Below, in pieces: positions 13,426-26,600 of a stretch of DNA of 64,000 nucleotides. Under the pieces are notes generated by a model. The model worked only from the letters and a program-made list of their open reading frames with translations. It ran no database searches and was not told where the DNA came from. How positions within the stretch are numbered: position 1 is the first letter of the stretch; the number at the start of each line of letters is the position of its first letter. A program made the translations under genes and the position numbers. The stretch is from Sweltsa coloradensis (taxonomy: Eukaryota > Arthropoda > Insecta > Plecoptera > Chloroperlidae). The DNA is taken from positions 558,001 through 622,000 of the forward strand of contig JAMZAV010000353.1 in the NCBI GenBank assembly GCA_024449915.1, written 5' to 3'.

Positions 13426-14011
13426 TGGATGAGCGAAGCGAAGATTCCATTTCACTACACTGGAGAAAAAAATCCGGAATGTTTTTTTTTTTCTTTTCTT
13501 TTTTTTGTATTTTTGTGTGTTTGTTAACACGATTCCGGCTAAACCAATACTCCAATTGCCATGAAATTTTATGGAGGCCTTTGAAATCTCTGAACTTAAA
13601 ACTGCCACGTTTTTGAGCGCAATCGAAAAATTATTTCTCATGAAAATCGCAATTTTACGATTTTTTTCGATTTTTAAAAAATTTCTACAACTTATAACAC
13701 CTACATGCTTTATCCGATTTCAATTATATTTTCACGGAACCTTAATTTTATGAACTAAGATATTCGTGTGAAATTTTAGCGCAATCAAAAAATTATTTCT
13801 TATGAAAATCGCAATTTTACGATTTTTTTTTTTTAAACTATGATTAATTTTTTTAAAAAAAAAATTAAGTTTATTTTTTATTTAATTTAATTTAATTTTA
13901 AAAAGTCTTGAATTTTTTTACAGAACAACAGAAAATCTACATAACACATGGCAGCTCAATGCACCAATTACGCTCATCCAACAACGCGGCGGGACTTAAG
14001 CGATTTCCTAG
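13426..14011 (+). mobile_element. HINE, type 1
   Basis: TGGATGAGCGAAGCGAAG start, T-rich microsatellite at 13481-13507, CGCTCATCCA and hairpin at the 3' end, CTAG end, T|T target. Confidence 0.82.
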
Positions 14012-15114
14012 TTTATATTATGGCCTATACTATTCAATACATTAAAAAAATTATAAACGTGAACCGTGAAACGAAAACTACGTACATCGTCAGTGTTGGT
14101 GGTCTCTGCACTTGATTGCCTCCTAACATTCTTCTCAGAGAAACCTTCCGTGCGTTTATTACATGTTCGGGCAACCGACCTATACCCTATACTTCATGCC
14201 AGACTTCTCTTCAAACAGTCACTCTTTATTTACTCTGTGGGGATTTGTGTGATTTGTGTGTTTGCTGATACAGTAAAACATACATCGGGGGAACTTGATA
14301 AAGAGAGGTCGTGATTCAGAATACCTACTTGTGGAGTACTTTTGCTAGAGAAGACGAATCCAAAAGGAAGAGTCGTCTCATGTCTAGACCGAGAAGAAGA
14401 TAACATGCTACATCTGTAGACTTTGTTTTACTGAAACAGCATACACAGATACAACTAATATCAACTTGTCGTCAGAAGTGATTATTGGTTCATTTAGTTT
14501 ACGGGCGCGTACACAGTAAGGTTTTAACTCATTGTTACACGACTTTTTATATCAACTTTTTTATCAAAATTAATCATTTGATAAAATTCCTTTTTGATAT
14601 AATTTCAATATATCTTTTTTTTGTTTTTGGTCAAAATGTTGGAAATGTTTGCTAAATTTTGGAATTGTTGTAAATTCGAAATTAGCAGTGACAACTTTTT
14701 AAAGTAAAAATTTGGTTTAATCTGATTTTTTTCGATACATTTTGTTTTTCAATTTTGTCTCAATTCTATATCGAGTTATGAATTAACCAAAGATCCGGGA
14801 CATTTAAAAAAACTGCCTGATTTTATTTTTAACACTGTGCTATTTTTGTATTGTCCATAAAATCTCTGTCAGTCAGGCACTGCATAAGTTTGGGGGGATA
14901 AAACTGTAGTATCAAGGGAAGTCTGTATTTTCCGTAGAAAAGTGGTTATTGTTGCTCACAAACACAAAAAGTCAAAAACACTATTCTAAAAAGTAAAAAA
15001 TAATTCACAATTTATTAAATTTAAATAAATAAACAAAATTACTAACCACCATGCATTAAAGTACACAAAATCGCCTAGTTGGTAGTCAACATCGGTGATC
15101 ACTGCGCCTGAAAG

Positions 15115-15270
15115 TGTCATTTCCACTCTAGCATAGGGAGTGTCAGGAGGATGGACCCATGCTGGACAGATACAACAACGGGCAGAGGGTTGGTTAGCGT
15201 GGTATCTCCAGTGCCGTTCATATCGTCGTGACTAGACGTCGTCGTCGGGGAAGAGAATTGGATTTGGTTT
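15115..15270. repeat. Interspersed repeat related to 59205-59370
   Basis: Shares ACCCATGCTGGACA-like, CAACAACGGGCAGAGGGTT-like and GTTCATATCG...GTCGTCGTCGGGGA with 59205-59370. Confidence 0.5.
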
Positions 15271-15949
15271 AAAATGGCAAATCTTAATTCGTGTTTCGAA
15301 TTGAAAAAATAACGTATACGTAGTGATCATTGTGGAAGACAAAACTGCGTTTAAACACAAACTGTCAATAATGCATTCTAAGAATTCTATGCACGAATCT
15401 ATTTTATACGTCTTGGATAATGGACTTGAACACTAATCGTACCCTTCCAGAAAAAAATATGTATTTTATGAGACGTGATAAGACTACTGCTCTTTATTAT
15501 ACATTGATCCAATATCTACATTGTTTCCTCATAAAACTCCTGTAATGTACGTTCATGAGGAAAACGCGATATTACTGTGTTGACAGAGGCAAAGTTGCGC
15601 AACACTCATAAAGGCGCGCCAATGTGGTTTCGTGCGTGCAATTCAAGGTCCAAACTCGCGGCGAACTATCGGTTGTAAAAATATTTGACATTTCTTTTAA
15701 ATTACAATTTGCTACGTTCAATTAAGGTGTTGGTAATTGATAAATGTTGCACAGTATTTACACACAAAACGCCATTTTGGTCAAATACTAGTAATATGCT
15801 CTATATTATACATCTGAGGTTGTACTCAGTCAAAGGATAAAAACTGCCAATTGGTTCTACTGTTTGGACATTTTTTGAACTGTCCAAATATCACCCATTT
15901 ATTATTTAAAGGTTAAATACTGCCATGTATTCTTAAAAATTAATAAATT

Positions 15950-16140
15950 AACTCCCATTTTAAGTCTCGTATAAGTCAGTCAAATAATTAATTAATTCGT
16001 ATTTTAAGTGTCCTATAGTCAGTCAAATAATTAATTTAATTAATTAATTTGTTTTTTAAGTCTCCTGTAAACAGTCAATTAATTAATTAATTAATTAATT
16101 AATTCGTATTTTAAGTCTCCCCTAGTCAGTCAGATAACTG
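15950..16140 (+). repeat. Degenerate ~55-bp tandem repeat with TTAA tracts
   Basis: Four units of TATTTTAAGTCTCC...AGTCAGTCAAATAATTAATT. The last runs into the TCAGTGGGTGAC repeat. Confidence 0.8.
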
Positions 16141-16699
16141 ATCTTCAGTGGGTGACTTTAGTTAAAGTAGACCTAGCCAACCCTGTCGGCGCCGGCGCTA
16201 TCGACGAACGAACAATGACCAACTAGAAACTGGTATTTTTAAAAGGAAACACCGACCAAACAAGTTGATCACGACTCCACCTGCTAACGAATCCAGAATC
16301 AATAAGACTTTCGGAACTTTTTTCGTTTTGTTTTCTATCAATTCTCCGGAAGTTACCACAACACGTTTTGATAGTTTTACTAATAATTGCTATAATGTTG
16401 TTCGTTTTTCTTGTTGTTATCTTTTTTCATATGTTAATTGTTATAAGGTTGGCAGTCCTCAAGTGTGTTTGGAGCAATGCTCTTTCTGGCATCCTCGTGA
16501 CACATTTAATTAATGAATGTGTTGCGGAACATATAAATCAAATAATAATGAATAAACTAAAATGTTACGTCATATTTTCTTATTCAGGGGAATAAATCTT
16601 GATGACTTAACTAATGCTACTGCTTTATTTTAATATGCAGGATTGTCAACGACGAACACGCAGACAAAATATAAATTATTAATTTAATTATTTATTATT

Positions 16700-16780
16700 G
16701 ACATTGTATTGGTGGAAGTGCCGGGTAAGAAACATCCCCACTATAAATCATGCTGGCACTGCGATGGTTTCACACCCTAA
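16700..16780 (-). repeat. Element end with the CCGGCACTTCCACCAA motif
   Basis: One of six places in the window (3808, 3864, 16709, 30582, 45610, 58102) with variants of ACCCGGCACCTCCACCAA, probably the conserved end of a SINE family. Confidence 0.45.
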
Positions 16781-17265
16781 TACACATCTCCAAATTTGCT
16801 GAGTTAAATACTAAAGTGTTGATTATAACAAGACAATTTTAGAATAAAATAACTAGATGATCAACCTTGCTTGAATCAATAACAAGAAACACAAATTAAA
16901 AATATAAAGTTAACTTTTATGACAAAACTATATATATTTAAAACTTCGCTTTCGTAACGATTTATGATTTTGTGAAAGTGTTAGATGATGAACGTCCAAC
17001 AAAGGCTTATAATACACAATGCATCATCGCACCATCTAAAAATAGCCTTAAGGCTAAAGAACGTGAATTCGTCTATTCTCTTACCTCCAAAATAAAATAA
17101 TGGGACCACGTTTACAATGCGTTCGCCGTCAAAGAAAGACAAGGGGGTAATAAATAAACTCCGACATGAATCACACGTGCAATAGAACCGATTGGTGTTG
17201 GCTTAGCTAAATCCTTGGGTGAGATAACGACCGCGTGGTCGAGCTTTCTTGGTGACGCGAAGACG

Positions 17266-17300
17266 CCCATATAAGCATTGAGGGAGCAGCAGCCCACCGC
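17266..17300 (+). promoter_or_regulatory. Putative TATA box and start region of PM20D1 copy A
   Basis: CATATAAG at about 17268-17275 stands about 55 bp before the predicted ATG at 17326. The segment between (GC-richer, ending in CCACCGCACACATC) would make a short 5' UTR with transcription starting about 17300. The upstream 150 bp is also more GC-rich than its surroundings. Inferred from position only. Confidence 0.45.
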
Positions 17301-17325
17301 ACACATCTAAAGAGGAAGAACCAGC

Positions 17326-17346
17326 ATGGGTATACAGAAGCTATTG
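17326..17346 (+). CDS. PM20D1-like: Copy A exon 1 (predicted, 7 codons)
   Basis: ATG GGT ATA CAG AAG CTA TTG followed by the donor GTGAGT. It encodes MGIQKLL and joins exon 2 in phase 0. It was chosen because exon 2 of the sister copy has no ATG, so an upstream coding exon is needed, and because the sister copy has an equally long candidate (MGCMELM) before a good donor. Alternative: translation from ATG at 38028 inside exon 2. Confidence 0.5.
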
Positions 17347-17481
17347 GTGAGTTTACAATTAGTATGTGCTTAAAACTCGAAGACATAGTTGCGTCATAAA
17401 TATACCTAGAGGGTGGAGAGATCTAATAGTGTATATGCATAATAAGAAACGTTTTCCAAACACAAAAGTTTTTTGAGTGTT

Positions 17482-17513
<32 letters not shown>

Positions 17514-17589
17514 GCAGACATTGTATTTTCGGGTAGTCCGTGTGGTTTTATTATTAGTTCCAACGTTAAAAAGTGAAAGTCTGCGATAT

Positions 17590-17627
<38 letters not shown>

Positions 17628-20600
17628 ACCATCTTTAAATAATTAAATTTACTTCTTTCGGTTTACCACGTATATTGTTTATTTAATCCGACGTTTCGAC
17701 TGGATTTCACCAATCTTTGTCAAAGACAGTAAAGCAACTCAAGTAAAAAACCCAATATACAAAAACACTTCAAGAGGGAAACGAAACAAAAACACAATAA
17801 TAACATAAAACAAACATAATAAACAAGGCAATGCAAATTATATAAATTATATATATATCTGCTATGAATAACTATGTCCTTAAAGCGGGCTTATGCTTAA
17901 AAATCTTATATTCATATATATATATATATTGTCTATCCTCTTCAGTCATTATTTTCACCGATGAGCTGGAGGGACATAAAATAAAAGTGGATATTAGTGA
18001 GGGAGTCTTTCGCATTTCGCAGGGACGTATTCACAACTTAATCGGGTATAAATATTAGGAATTGTGTTGTGTTCTATTGTGTAAATTATACAGTCTTAAA
18101 ACTTGAAAGTTTCCAGCAATTAAAAACGCATTGATTTACAACATAGTGATTTAGAATAATTGTCGACTAATGTAGCTCTTGTTATAGACAAATAGAAATG
18201 TAATGCGTATTAACTATTTAATCTTTTATTTCAATTATATTTCCAACATTCGAGAAGACACCATTTTACACAATAACAACATTCATTTCTTTTATCAACA
18301 ACATCTCTAAACACTGCCTACTAGATAACTTGTACATATGAACTGCCTAGTGTATTCCAATCCACACTACATTATCCCCCCCTTAAAAGAAGGGTTTCAA
18401 TTGGTTGAAATGAACAACTATACGCTGTCGAAGACGTCTTCCATTGGGTCCATTTCCATCTGCTTTAATTCGGTAGGTGACGTCGGAAAGACGTTTTTGA
18501 ATTGCATATGGACCCTCCCAAGGACAATGCAATTTTTGTGTACGTCCAGGCTTCACAACAGTATTTAACAGCCAAACACGATCCCCTTCCTGATATTGAT
18601 TTCCTGCACATCTTCGGTCGTAATAGGATTTTTGAATCTTCTGTGAAACATTTAATTTTTCCCGTGTTGCTTGGTGAGCTGCTTCAAGATCATTCCTTAG
18701 TTTGAACACATAATCACTCTCTCTTGCCACTTGTTGTTGAGGTTGGCCAAACACTACATCCAGTGGTAGTTGAACTTCTCTTCCAAACATAAGAAAATGT
18801 GGACTGAATTGAGTAGATGCTTGAGGACTTGAACGATATGCCATCATTACATGTGGTAATCTGTCGTCCCAGGTGGTCTGATTTTCATTTACCCATTTGC
18901 TAAGCATTTCAAGAAGCGTTCGGTTAAAACGTTCAACCAAGCCATCACCTTGAGGATGGTACGGTGAGGTTCTTGTTTTTGTCATGCCTAACATCCGACA
19001 CATCTCCTGAAACAGCCGTGATTCAAACTGTCGACCTTGATCGCTGTGGATTTCCATTGGAGCTCCAAATCGACATATGAACTCGGTAACTAGCCTTTCA
19101 GCAACAGTTTCAGCTTCTTTATTCGGAACTGCATACGCTTCGACCCATTTTGTGAAATAATCGGCCACTACTATGATGTACTTATTCTTTCTTGTTGACA
19201 AAGGCAAGGGTCCCAGTATATCAAGCGATACTCTTTGAAGTGGAAAACCTGATCCATAGCTTACTAGTGGTGCTCTCAACCCTGGTATAGGGGCTCTGCG
19301 GCTGCAACAAGCTGTGCACCTCTTACACCATAACTCTATGTCCTCACGCATCCCTGGCCAATAAAACCTTCCTCGAACCTTTTCCAAAGTTTTAGATATC
19401 CCTAAGTGACCTCCTGTGGGTGAACTATGGAGTTCGTTTAATACCTCCGAGATCAAACTTCTCGGTAGTAGAAGCTGTAAGCTGTCTGGATGATTATCTT
19501 CTTCCCACAACCTATATACTAGTCCATTCCTTTCCAAAAGACGACTCCATTGAGCCCATAAACTCAAAACCGTTTTCCCCATTGGAGCTACTTCAAAATA
19601 AGATGGTTTTGCGCCATTTCTTATCCAATGTACAACGTGAAATAATGCACTGTCCTCAGCTTGCAAAGATTGAATATCTTCTTCTGTTTTGGGGAATGGT
19701 CGTGGGGCTCGAAGCCTCTCCAATGGTAGTTTTAGTGCCTGGTGCGAAGCACCTATAACTAAAAATCTGATGTGTGCCAGAGTTGGGCGATGGACAGCGT
19801 CCTTGCGCTGCATGGTAATTGGTGACAGGCACCGTTGATTTCGGTAAAATACCGCCGGAACTTGAAAATGGCAACAAACTTCTAGGATTTGCATCCGTGG
19901 CAGAAAAGTCCCACAAGAGACATCCAAGAAGAGTTATTTTTATCGTCACGGAGGTCTTAGTCGTGGGTCCACTACACCCACTCGACGACGACCGGCGATG
20001 AGACGTTGACGAGCCCGCAGAAGCCGTGCCTGACGACGTGGAGGCAAGAAACGAGGTCCAAGAGCTGCAATGGGGCGCGGGAATACGTCGCTTCTTCTCG
20101 GAATAATGTGGGCAAGTGCAGAAACCTGGGGATTTGGTACCGCTTCTAGAGATGCGTAAAATCTGGCAGCTTGTGCAGCAATGCATTGGTCGACGGTTTG
20201 CAGACCGAGGTCAGCGTGAACCTCAGACATTCGTGTCCAGCAAGGGAGAGAAAGGGAACACACCAAGAATCTTGTTTTGCACCACTTGTAGTCGGTCGCG
20301 GTGGGATACTGCACATCCTCCCCAGACAGGAGATGCATATAACGCCGCTAAACGGATTACAGACGTGTAGAGGCGGAGCTTGGCCGTTACCGAGAGCAGT
20401 GCATTCCGCAGAAGGGGTACAAGGAGACGAGTTTACCGGTTGCCTTCTGAGTTGCTGACCGGATATGTGGGCCCCACGTAAGTTTACGGTCTAAAGTTAT
20501 GGCCTAGGCATCTATTGGTCGGTGCCCATGGTATGGCGACATCATTGAGACGTAACCGAGGAGGAGGCCGTTTTCTAGACCATGAGAAGAGAGTACTTGA

Positions 20601-23600
20601 AGTCTTCTCCACATTGAAGGCCATGCGTGAATTTGCGTACCAGTCTGAAATAGTGTCAAGGTAACGTTGTCCAACGCGAACTGCGATCCATGGGCGACGA
20701 TTAGTTGACAGAGCCACGAAGTCATCAGCAAACATTGCCGAGGTAACACCTTCCGGCGGAGGTGGCATGTCGGCTGTGAAGACATTAAATAGAGCAGGGC
20801 TCAGCACCGGTGCTTCATTTGACCATTTTGGTACCCATGTAGTATCAATATTCCACAATCTCTGGACCTGACTTGATTATGGGTTGACGAGACAGTCCAT
20901 CTGCATTCCCATGGTTCTTTCCAGGGCGATGTTGAATCTCGAAGTCAAACTCTTTGAGTTGTTCCAACCACCTAGCCACTTGTCCTTCTGGGTCTTTAAA
21001 CGAACGAAGCCACCGAAGTGCGCTATGATCTGTTCTTGCGAGAAACCGCTTACCATAGAGATAGTGTCGAAAGTGTTGCGCTGACTTGAGTAGTGCAAGC
21101 ATCTCCCTTCTTGTAACACTGTAGTTTCTCTCAGTTTTGGTAAGAGTGCGACTGAAATATGCAACAACACGTTCCACTCCATCTTGTATCTGGCTCAGCA
21201 CACCACCAATGCCTGTTCCACTTGCATCAGTATCCAGTATGAACTGTAACTCCGGCTGAGGATGTGTTAATACGGAACTTGACACCAAACAATTTTTTAA
21301 TTGCAGGAAGGCACTATCACACTCTTCGTTCCAAACATATTTAGTACCTTTTTGAGTAAGCCGATAAAGTGGAGAAGCAATGTCAGCAAAGGATTTAACA
21401 AATCTTTGATAATATGAAGCAGTCCCTAAAAATGAACGTAGTTCCTCAACTGGAAATTGAATAGACCATTTAGCTATTGCAGATACTTTCTCCAAATCAG
21501 TTGAGATGCCTTGTGCCGAAATAACATGACCTAGAAACTGTACCTTTTCTTGAAAAAGTTCGCACTTGGATGGTTTAACTTTCAACCCTGCTTCTCTCAA
21601 ACGCTGAAATACTTCTCGAAGACGAATCATGTGTTCATCAAAGTTTCGGGCAAAAACAATAACATCATCCAGGTATACCATAGTAGTAGACCAGTTCAAT
21701 CCGGCTAGAACCAAGTCCATTAGACGCTGAAATGTGCTAGGCCCATTGCACAACCCAAATGGTAAAACTTTAAATTCGTACAAACCACCCCATGATGTAG
21801 CAAAAGCAGCTTTTTCTCGATCTTCTGGAGCAACCTCACATTGATAGTAAGCACTCGCCAGGTCTAGCTTGGAAAATAACCGTGCCGAACTAAATGAATC
21901 CATCATGTCACCCATACGAGGAAGAGGATACGCATCCTTGGTAGTGACGTCATTCAAGCGGCGATAATCAATGCAAAATCTCATTGATCCATCTTTCTTC
22001 TTAACTAGGACGACAGGAGCACTCCAAGGAGACACAGATGGCTGAATCACTCCTTGATTAAGCATATCATCAACAATCTTCTTAGTTTCTTCCCGGTGGT
22101 TTTTTATTTTCCTGTAAAATAAGCATGCAAATGGTTCCCAGTGTGGCTGTGTTAATTTTACACAACACATGGTGATTATATCAATTAATTTAATTCATTC
22201 ATTAATTCAATTAACGGGAAAGTAGCATGAACTTAATTTTGGGACTATAAATCTTTAAAATTATACTCGCATTGTTTATATTTTTGATACTTCTGTTGGC
22301 ATTTTGTTGTGTTAATTGAGTGACAACAACAATTATTGAGATATAAGTAATTCTTCACTTAATTTCTTAATTAATCGGTAAGTTATAGGAATTTTGTTTC
22401 GGGACATGACAATTCGGATTCATTGGCATTATGTCAGTAAAGTAGTATATTTTTATGACGATCGATCGAGTTCTAGGTATACATAACAATACATATGTCA
22501 AAAGTGGGATAATTTAACTAAAATGTAATTAATTTGGTGATTAATTAATTTAATTAATTAATTTTTTCATAACATTTATTCGCCTTAAAACTAGCTTTAA
22601 AATGATTCCAAGGTCGACCACATTATGTTAATTTTACAAAATTAATTGAGATTATTGTCATTATTTTTAATTAATTGAATTAATTGAATTAATAGGAAAG
22701 TGATTGAAGTTAATTTTTGGAACTAATATTTTTTTGGTTCATTGTGGTCATATTGTTCTTGTGTGATACACTACGTGACTTTGGTAAGTGAATAAGAAAC
22801 TTTTAATTGAGATTTAATTAATGCTTAATTAATCAAAAAGTTACAGGAATTAGTTTCGGGACTTTAAATTTTGGATTAATTGGCGTTATTTTAGTATAGT
22901 CTGAAAATTTTATGACAATCTAGCGAATTCTACGTATAAATAATTATGTATATACCAAAAAGTGCTATAATTGCAATACATTGTAATAATATATAAATAT
23001 AATTAAAACTATTGTATGAACGGTAAAATTCCTAATGACATTTTTGTAGAGCATTAAAAACCAAATAAAACAAAACCTAGTTTATCCAAATTTGATGATT
23101 ACTTCTTGAGTTACAGCAATTTTAAGAATTATTTTGGCGGCCATCTTGTGGACGCCATGACAGGTGACTTATTTGCTACCATGCGTGTCCCCCGTGAAAA
23201 TAACATTCTAAAATATGTCTTTTACTCGCTCCTAAATTTTGGTGCTGGTTTCCGGATTTGAAATGTTTTTACGCTTGTTCCACGGACTATGGTGAGTTTA
23301 AAATCTAACTAGTTGTAATTCATATATAAGTAGTTAAAACACGAGGACCCAACAAGTTATATCGTGAGAACAAAATCTTAATATATAGAAAGGCTGGGAG
23401 TATCTATATTTTCTAATCTTCAAAACCATTTGGAAACAATACACCATTCATAAACTAATCCTTTTGTCGAATGCTCTACAGTTGGTACTAAGTCAAGGAA
23501 ACCATTACTATTTCAAATTAGTATTAATTAATTTTACATCATTCGTACTTTTATTGGATGAGCGAAGCAAAGACTTTAGTTTCACTGACCCCAAAAAATT

Positions 23601-26600
23601 TAGCTCGGGTGTTTTGTTTTGTTTTGTTTTGTTTTGTTTTGTTTTGTTTTGTTTTGTTTTGTTTTGTTTTGTTTTGTTTTGTTTTGTTTTGTTTGTTTTT
23701 TTTGTTTTTTGTTTGTTTGTTTTGTTTTTTTTGTTTTTTTTGCTTTTTTCTGTCTGTTTGTTTGCTCTTTACCGGTCAATCGGCATATTATGCGATCTTG
23801 ATGAAAATTGGAGGGGAACTTAGACCTGCCACGTTTTTGGGTACAATCGAAGAAATATTTCTCATGAATATCGTATACTTTTACGATTTTTTTCGATTTT
23901 TAGTGCGATATTTTCGTGACATTTGGGCCGAGTCTGAACAGACGGGTGGGGTTACAACGTTCATATTTTACATGGACATTAAGGTTATGGTGATGTATTG
24001 CTTTTTGAAAGAAAAAGTTGAAAAAGTTTGCCAAAATCCCTAGAATAAAGGTTTTAATACGATTTTTTGTAGGTTAATAATACCAATTAACAAGTAACAA
24101 TAGAAACTTAACAACAATCACCTACAATGCATTCAAAAAGCACTTGCAAAGGAAAAGTGGTCCTACGCAAAATAAAAAACTTACAAAAAAGCTCATCCAT
24201 CAACGCGACTAAAAAAGCGTTTGCGAAGCTTCCTAGTACTATTTCAAATCAAATATGAGCGAGCATCAATCATAATTTGAAGAACTAGGGATTAAGTCTG
24301 GTTGACACCTTAACTAGGGCCTTATCTTTATCTCTATCAGAGCTCGTTGGGACTTAGAGTGATTTTCACGTGGATCGAGATAATGGTTTTAAGATGCGTT
24401 TGATGGGCTACATACTTGATTTATTTATTAATTATTATTTATTAATAATGTATTTGTCTGCGATTAATGCCTCATATTTACGCAACAATAGCGTTGAACT
24501 TTTGATTGTGTAGAGGATGTGGTCAAAATTAGTCGATAAATAATCATTTGGATTAAAATGAGAAAATATATAATTAGATTTCTACCGGATTTGTCGTGAT
24601 TCAGGCGATGGAAAAATGCACGAACAGAATTATATATATATATACATTTAAAAATAATTACTTGTATTAAAGTGTTTTTTTCTTGGGAAGCCTGCCCATG
24701 GTGCAATGTATTCTTCTCTTCAGGTGTCTAACTAGGTATATTGGAGTGAGGACAATTGTGAAGGGATGTCCTAGGACTGCTTAATAGGACCTTGGAACCT
24801 CGGAAAAACCTTCAGTCAGGATTGCTGGTCTCGACGGGATTTGAACCCGGGATTCCCAGAATCAGAGTCGTGGGCTTACTGTCGTTCAAATTATTATGTT
24901 AACGGTGTTCGACTATTAAAACTGTGAAACTCACAAGAAACAATGCGTTATCTAGGAATGTGCTAATGTGTGTGTCAAGCAATGTGTGATAAAGTGCCCC
25001 GTGTGCAACCAACGACCGATTATAATGTCCTGGATAAAGCCCTGACCTTTACGTTTTTTCTAGTGGTTTTGAGTATTATGATTAAATAGGGTATTGCACT
25101 TAGTAATTAGTACAGACGCACAGCAAACTACGAGTGTATTAAGATTATAGTATTGCACTTTATAATTGGTACAGACGCGACAAAAACTACACGAGATGTG
25201 AATAAGAATAGATAATACGCTTTAAATTAATTTTGGCCTCCCTTATAAAATTTAAAGAAAGCCTTATTCTAGTTCTTCTTCAGATACACTTCGGGAATTC
25301 ATTCAAACGATTACTTTTAACACTTAATGGACATACAGAGAAAAAAACAACTTGTTGACTCCTAACCATTACTGTTAAGCAGAGTCGATAAAGAAGTTTC
25401 CCCGTTGGGGAGGTCCCCTTACTTCCAAGTCAAAACGGAATCTAACGTTCTGCGCGCTCAGGGCGGCTCAAATGTGAAACTAATAAAAGCACTGCACGCT
25501 AAATACGGTCAGTAGATTATCTATATGCAGTGACAATGCAATAAACAAAACAACAGACGAAACGTCAAACTTCAATTTTATTTCAATCATATAAGCCCAG
25601 GGCCCTTGCCTTTTAAAACGATTTACTTTTGATTTATTATTATACTATAAAGTGTTGCGCAGGCGTCACTGACATTTTCGTGCGAAATTAATCGAGATAT
25701 GGGTTATTTGAGCCTTACGGACGTTAGTGTAGCCTAGGCCCAAGCCCACAATACAGCTGTTTTCCGACGGAAGTACGCCATTGGCATTCAAATCGAAATA
25801 GTAAACAATACATTTTGTCGGCCTAGGTTCTAGGCTTAGGTCTACTACATCAGCAATATTCTCATCAATAAAGAGAGTTTACTTTATGCGAAAACATTCT
25901 CCAACATTCGATCGTATTTAATATTTTGACGTGTCCGCCATTTTTCGTCATCGACTGTTAACTACTAGTAGAAAAGTGACGTAGTTTTATTGAAGTAGTT
26001 CCATCAATCGTCACACAGAGTCGCGCGGAACGTTAGATTCCAAACGCCAAAAACCGACTTTTTATTTAACCCAGGGCGGTATAGGGAGTTGGAGGACCTC
26101 CCCAAAGGGGAAACTTCTTTATCGACTCTCCTGTTAAGCGATTACAAGGATCCAGCTTATGAAGATACACAAAACATACATTCGAAAAATAAATAATTTA
26201 ATTACAGAAATTATTATGTAAAATGTTTTGTAAAATAATGGACGAAGCCTTCAAAATTGACCAATGGTGGATTTTATACTTTGCAAACATTAGAAAGCCA
26301 CTGTAAATTACTTATTAATATTCTTGTTGTTTACTTTGGAGTCCCCACAAAAACAATATCAATACAAACAATATAACATTTAAGGCATTTTTTTTAAATA
26401 CATAATTAAATGTATGAGTTTTACTAAATACCTTCTTCAAAAGAATAAGGGCATCAATTAAAATCAAATTGTTTGCCCTATATGCAAATAAAATTATTCT
26501 TAAAGGTATGATAATGATGATTGTAGTGATGATTTCCAAATTTAAAACAGAATTTTCTGTTTTCTGATAGGAGCACTATACAAAGTAATGTAGGCATAAA

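Larger units (their letters stand above)
14012..17260. other. Upstream flank of PM20D1 copy A
   Basis: Holds the repeats at 15115, 15950 and 16700. Small open frames at 14066 (82 codons) and 16265 (82 codons) show no domain and are probably chance. Confidence 0.5.
18383..22114 (-). mobile_element. Ty3/gypsy retrotransposon, 5'-truncated, with a LINE inside
   Basis: Minus-strand pol without gag or protease. It reads from the start of reverse transcriptase (about 22114) through RNase H, is interrupted by a LINE fragment (about 20810 to 19760), and resumes before the integrase. The 5' boundary is where similarity to an unrelated AT-rich tandem repeat begins. A purine-rich tract and a probable LTR start lie just past the stop codon at 18383. 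Sits in intron 1 of PM20D1 copy A, antisense to the gene. Confidence 0.88.

Noticed and set aside
14066..14314. 82-codon ORF as a small secreted protein
   Set aside because: No signal peptide, splice context or similarity that I can see.
19763..19927. N-terminal 55 residues of the 514-codon integrase frame as integrase
   Set aside because: This stretch is LINE 3' sequence read through by chance; gypsy similarity starts at about 19760.
23464..24043. Phe-rich membrane protein frames
   Set aside because: Translation of the (GTTTT)n tract in a HINE.
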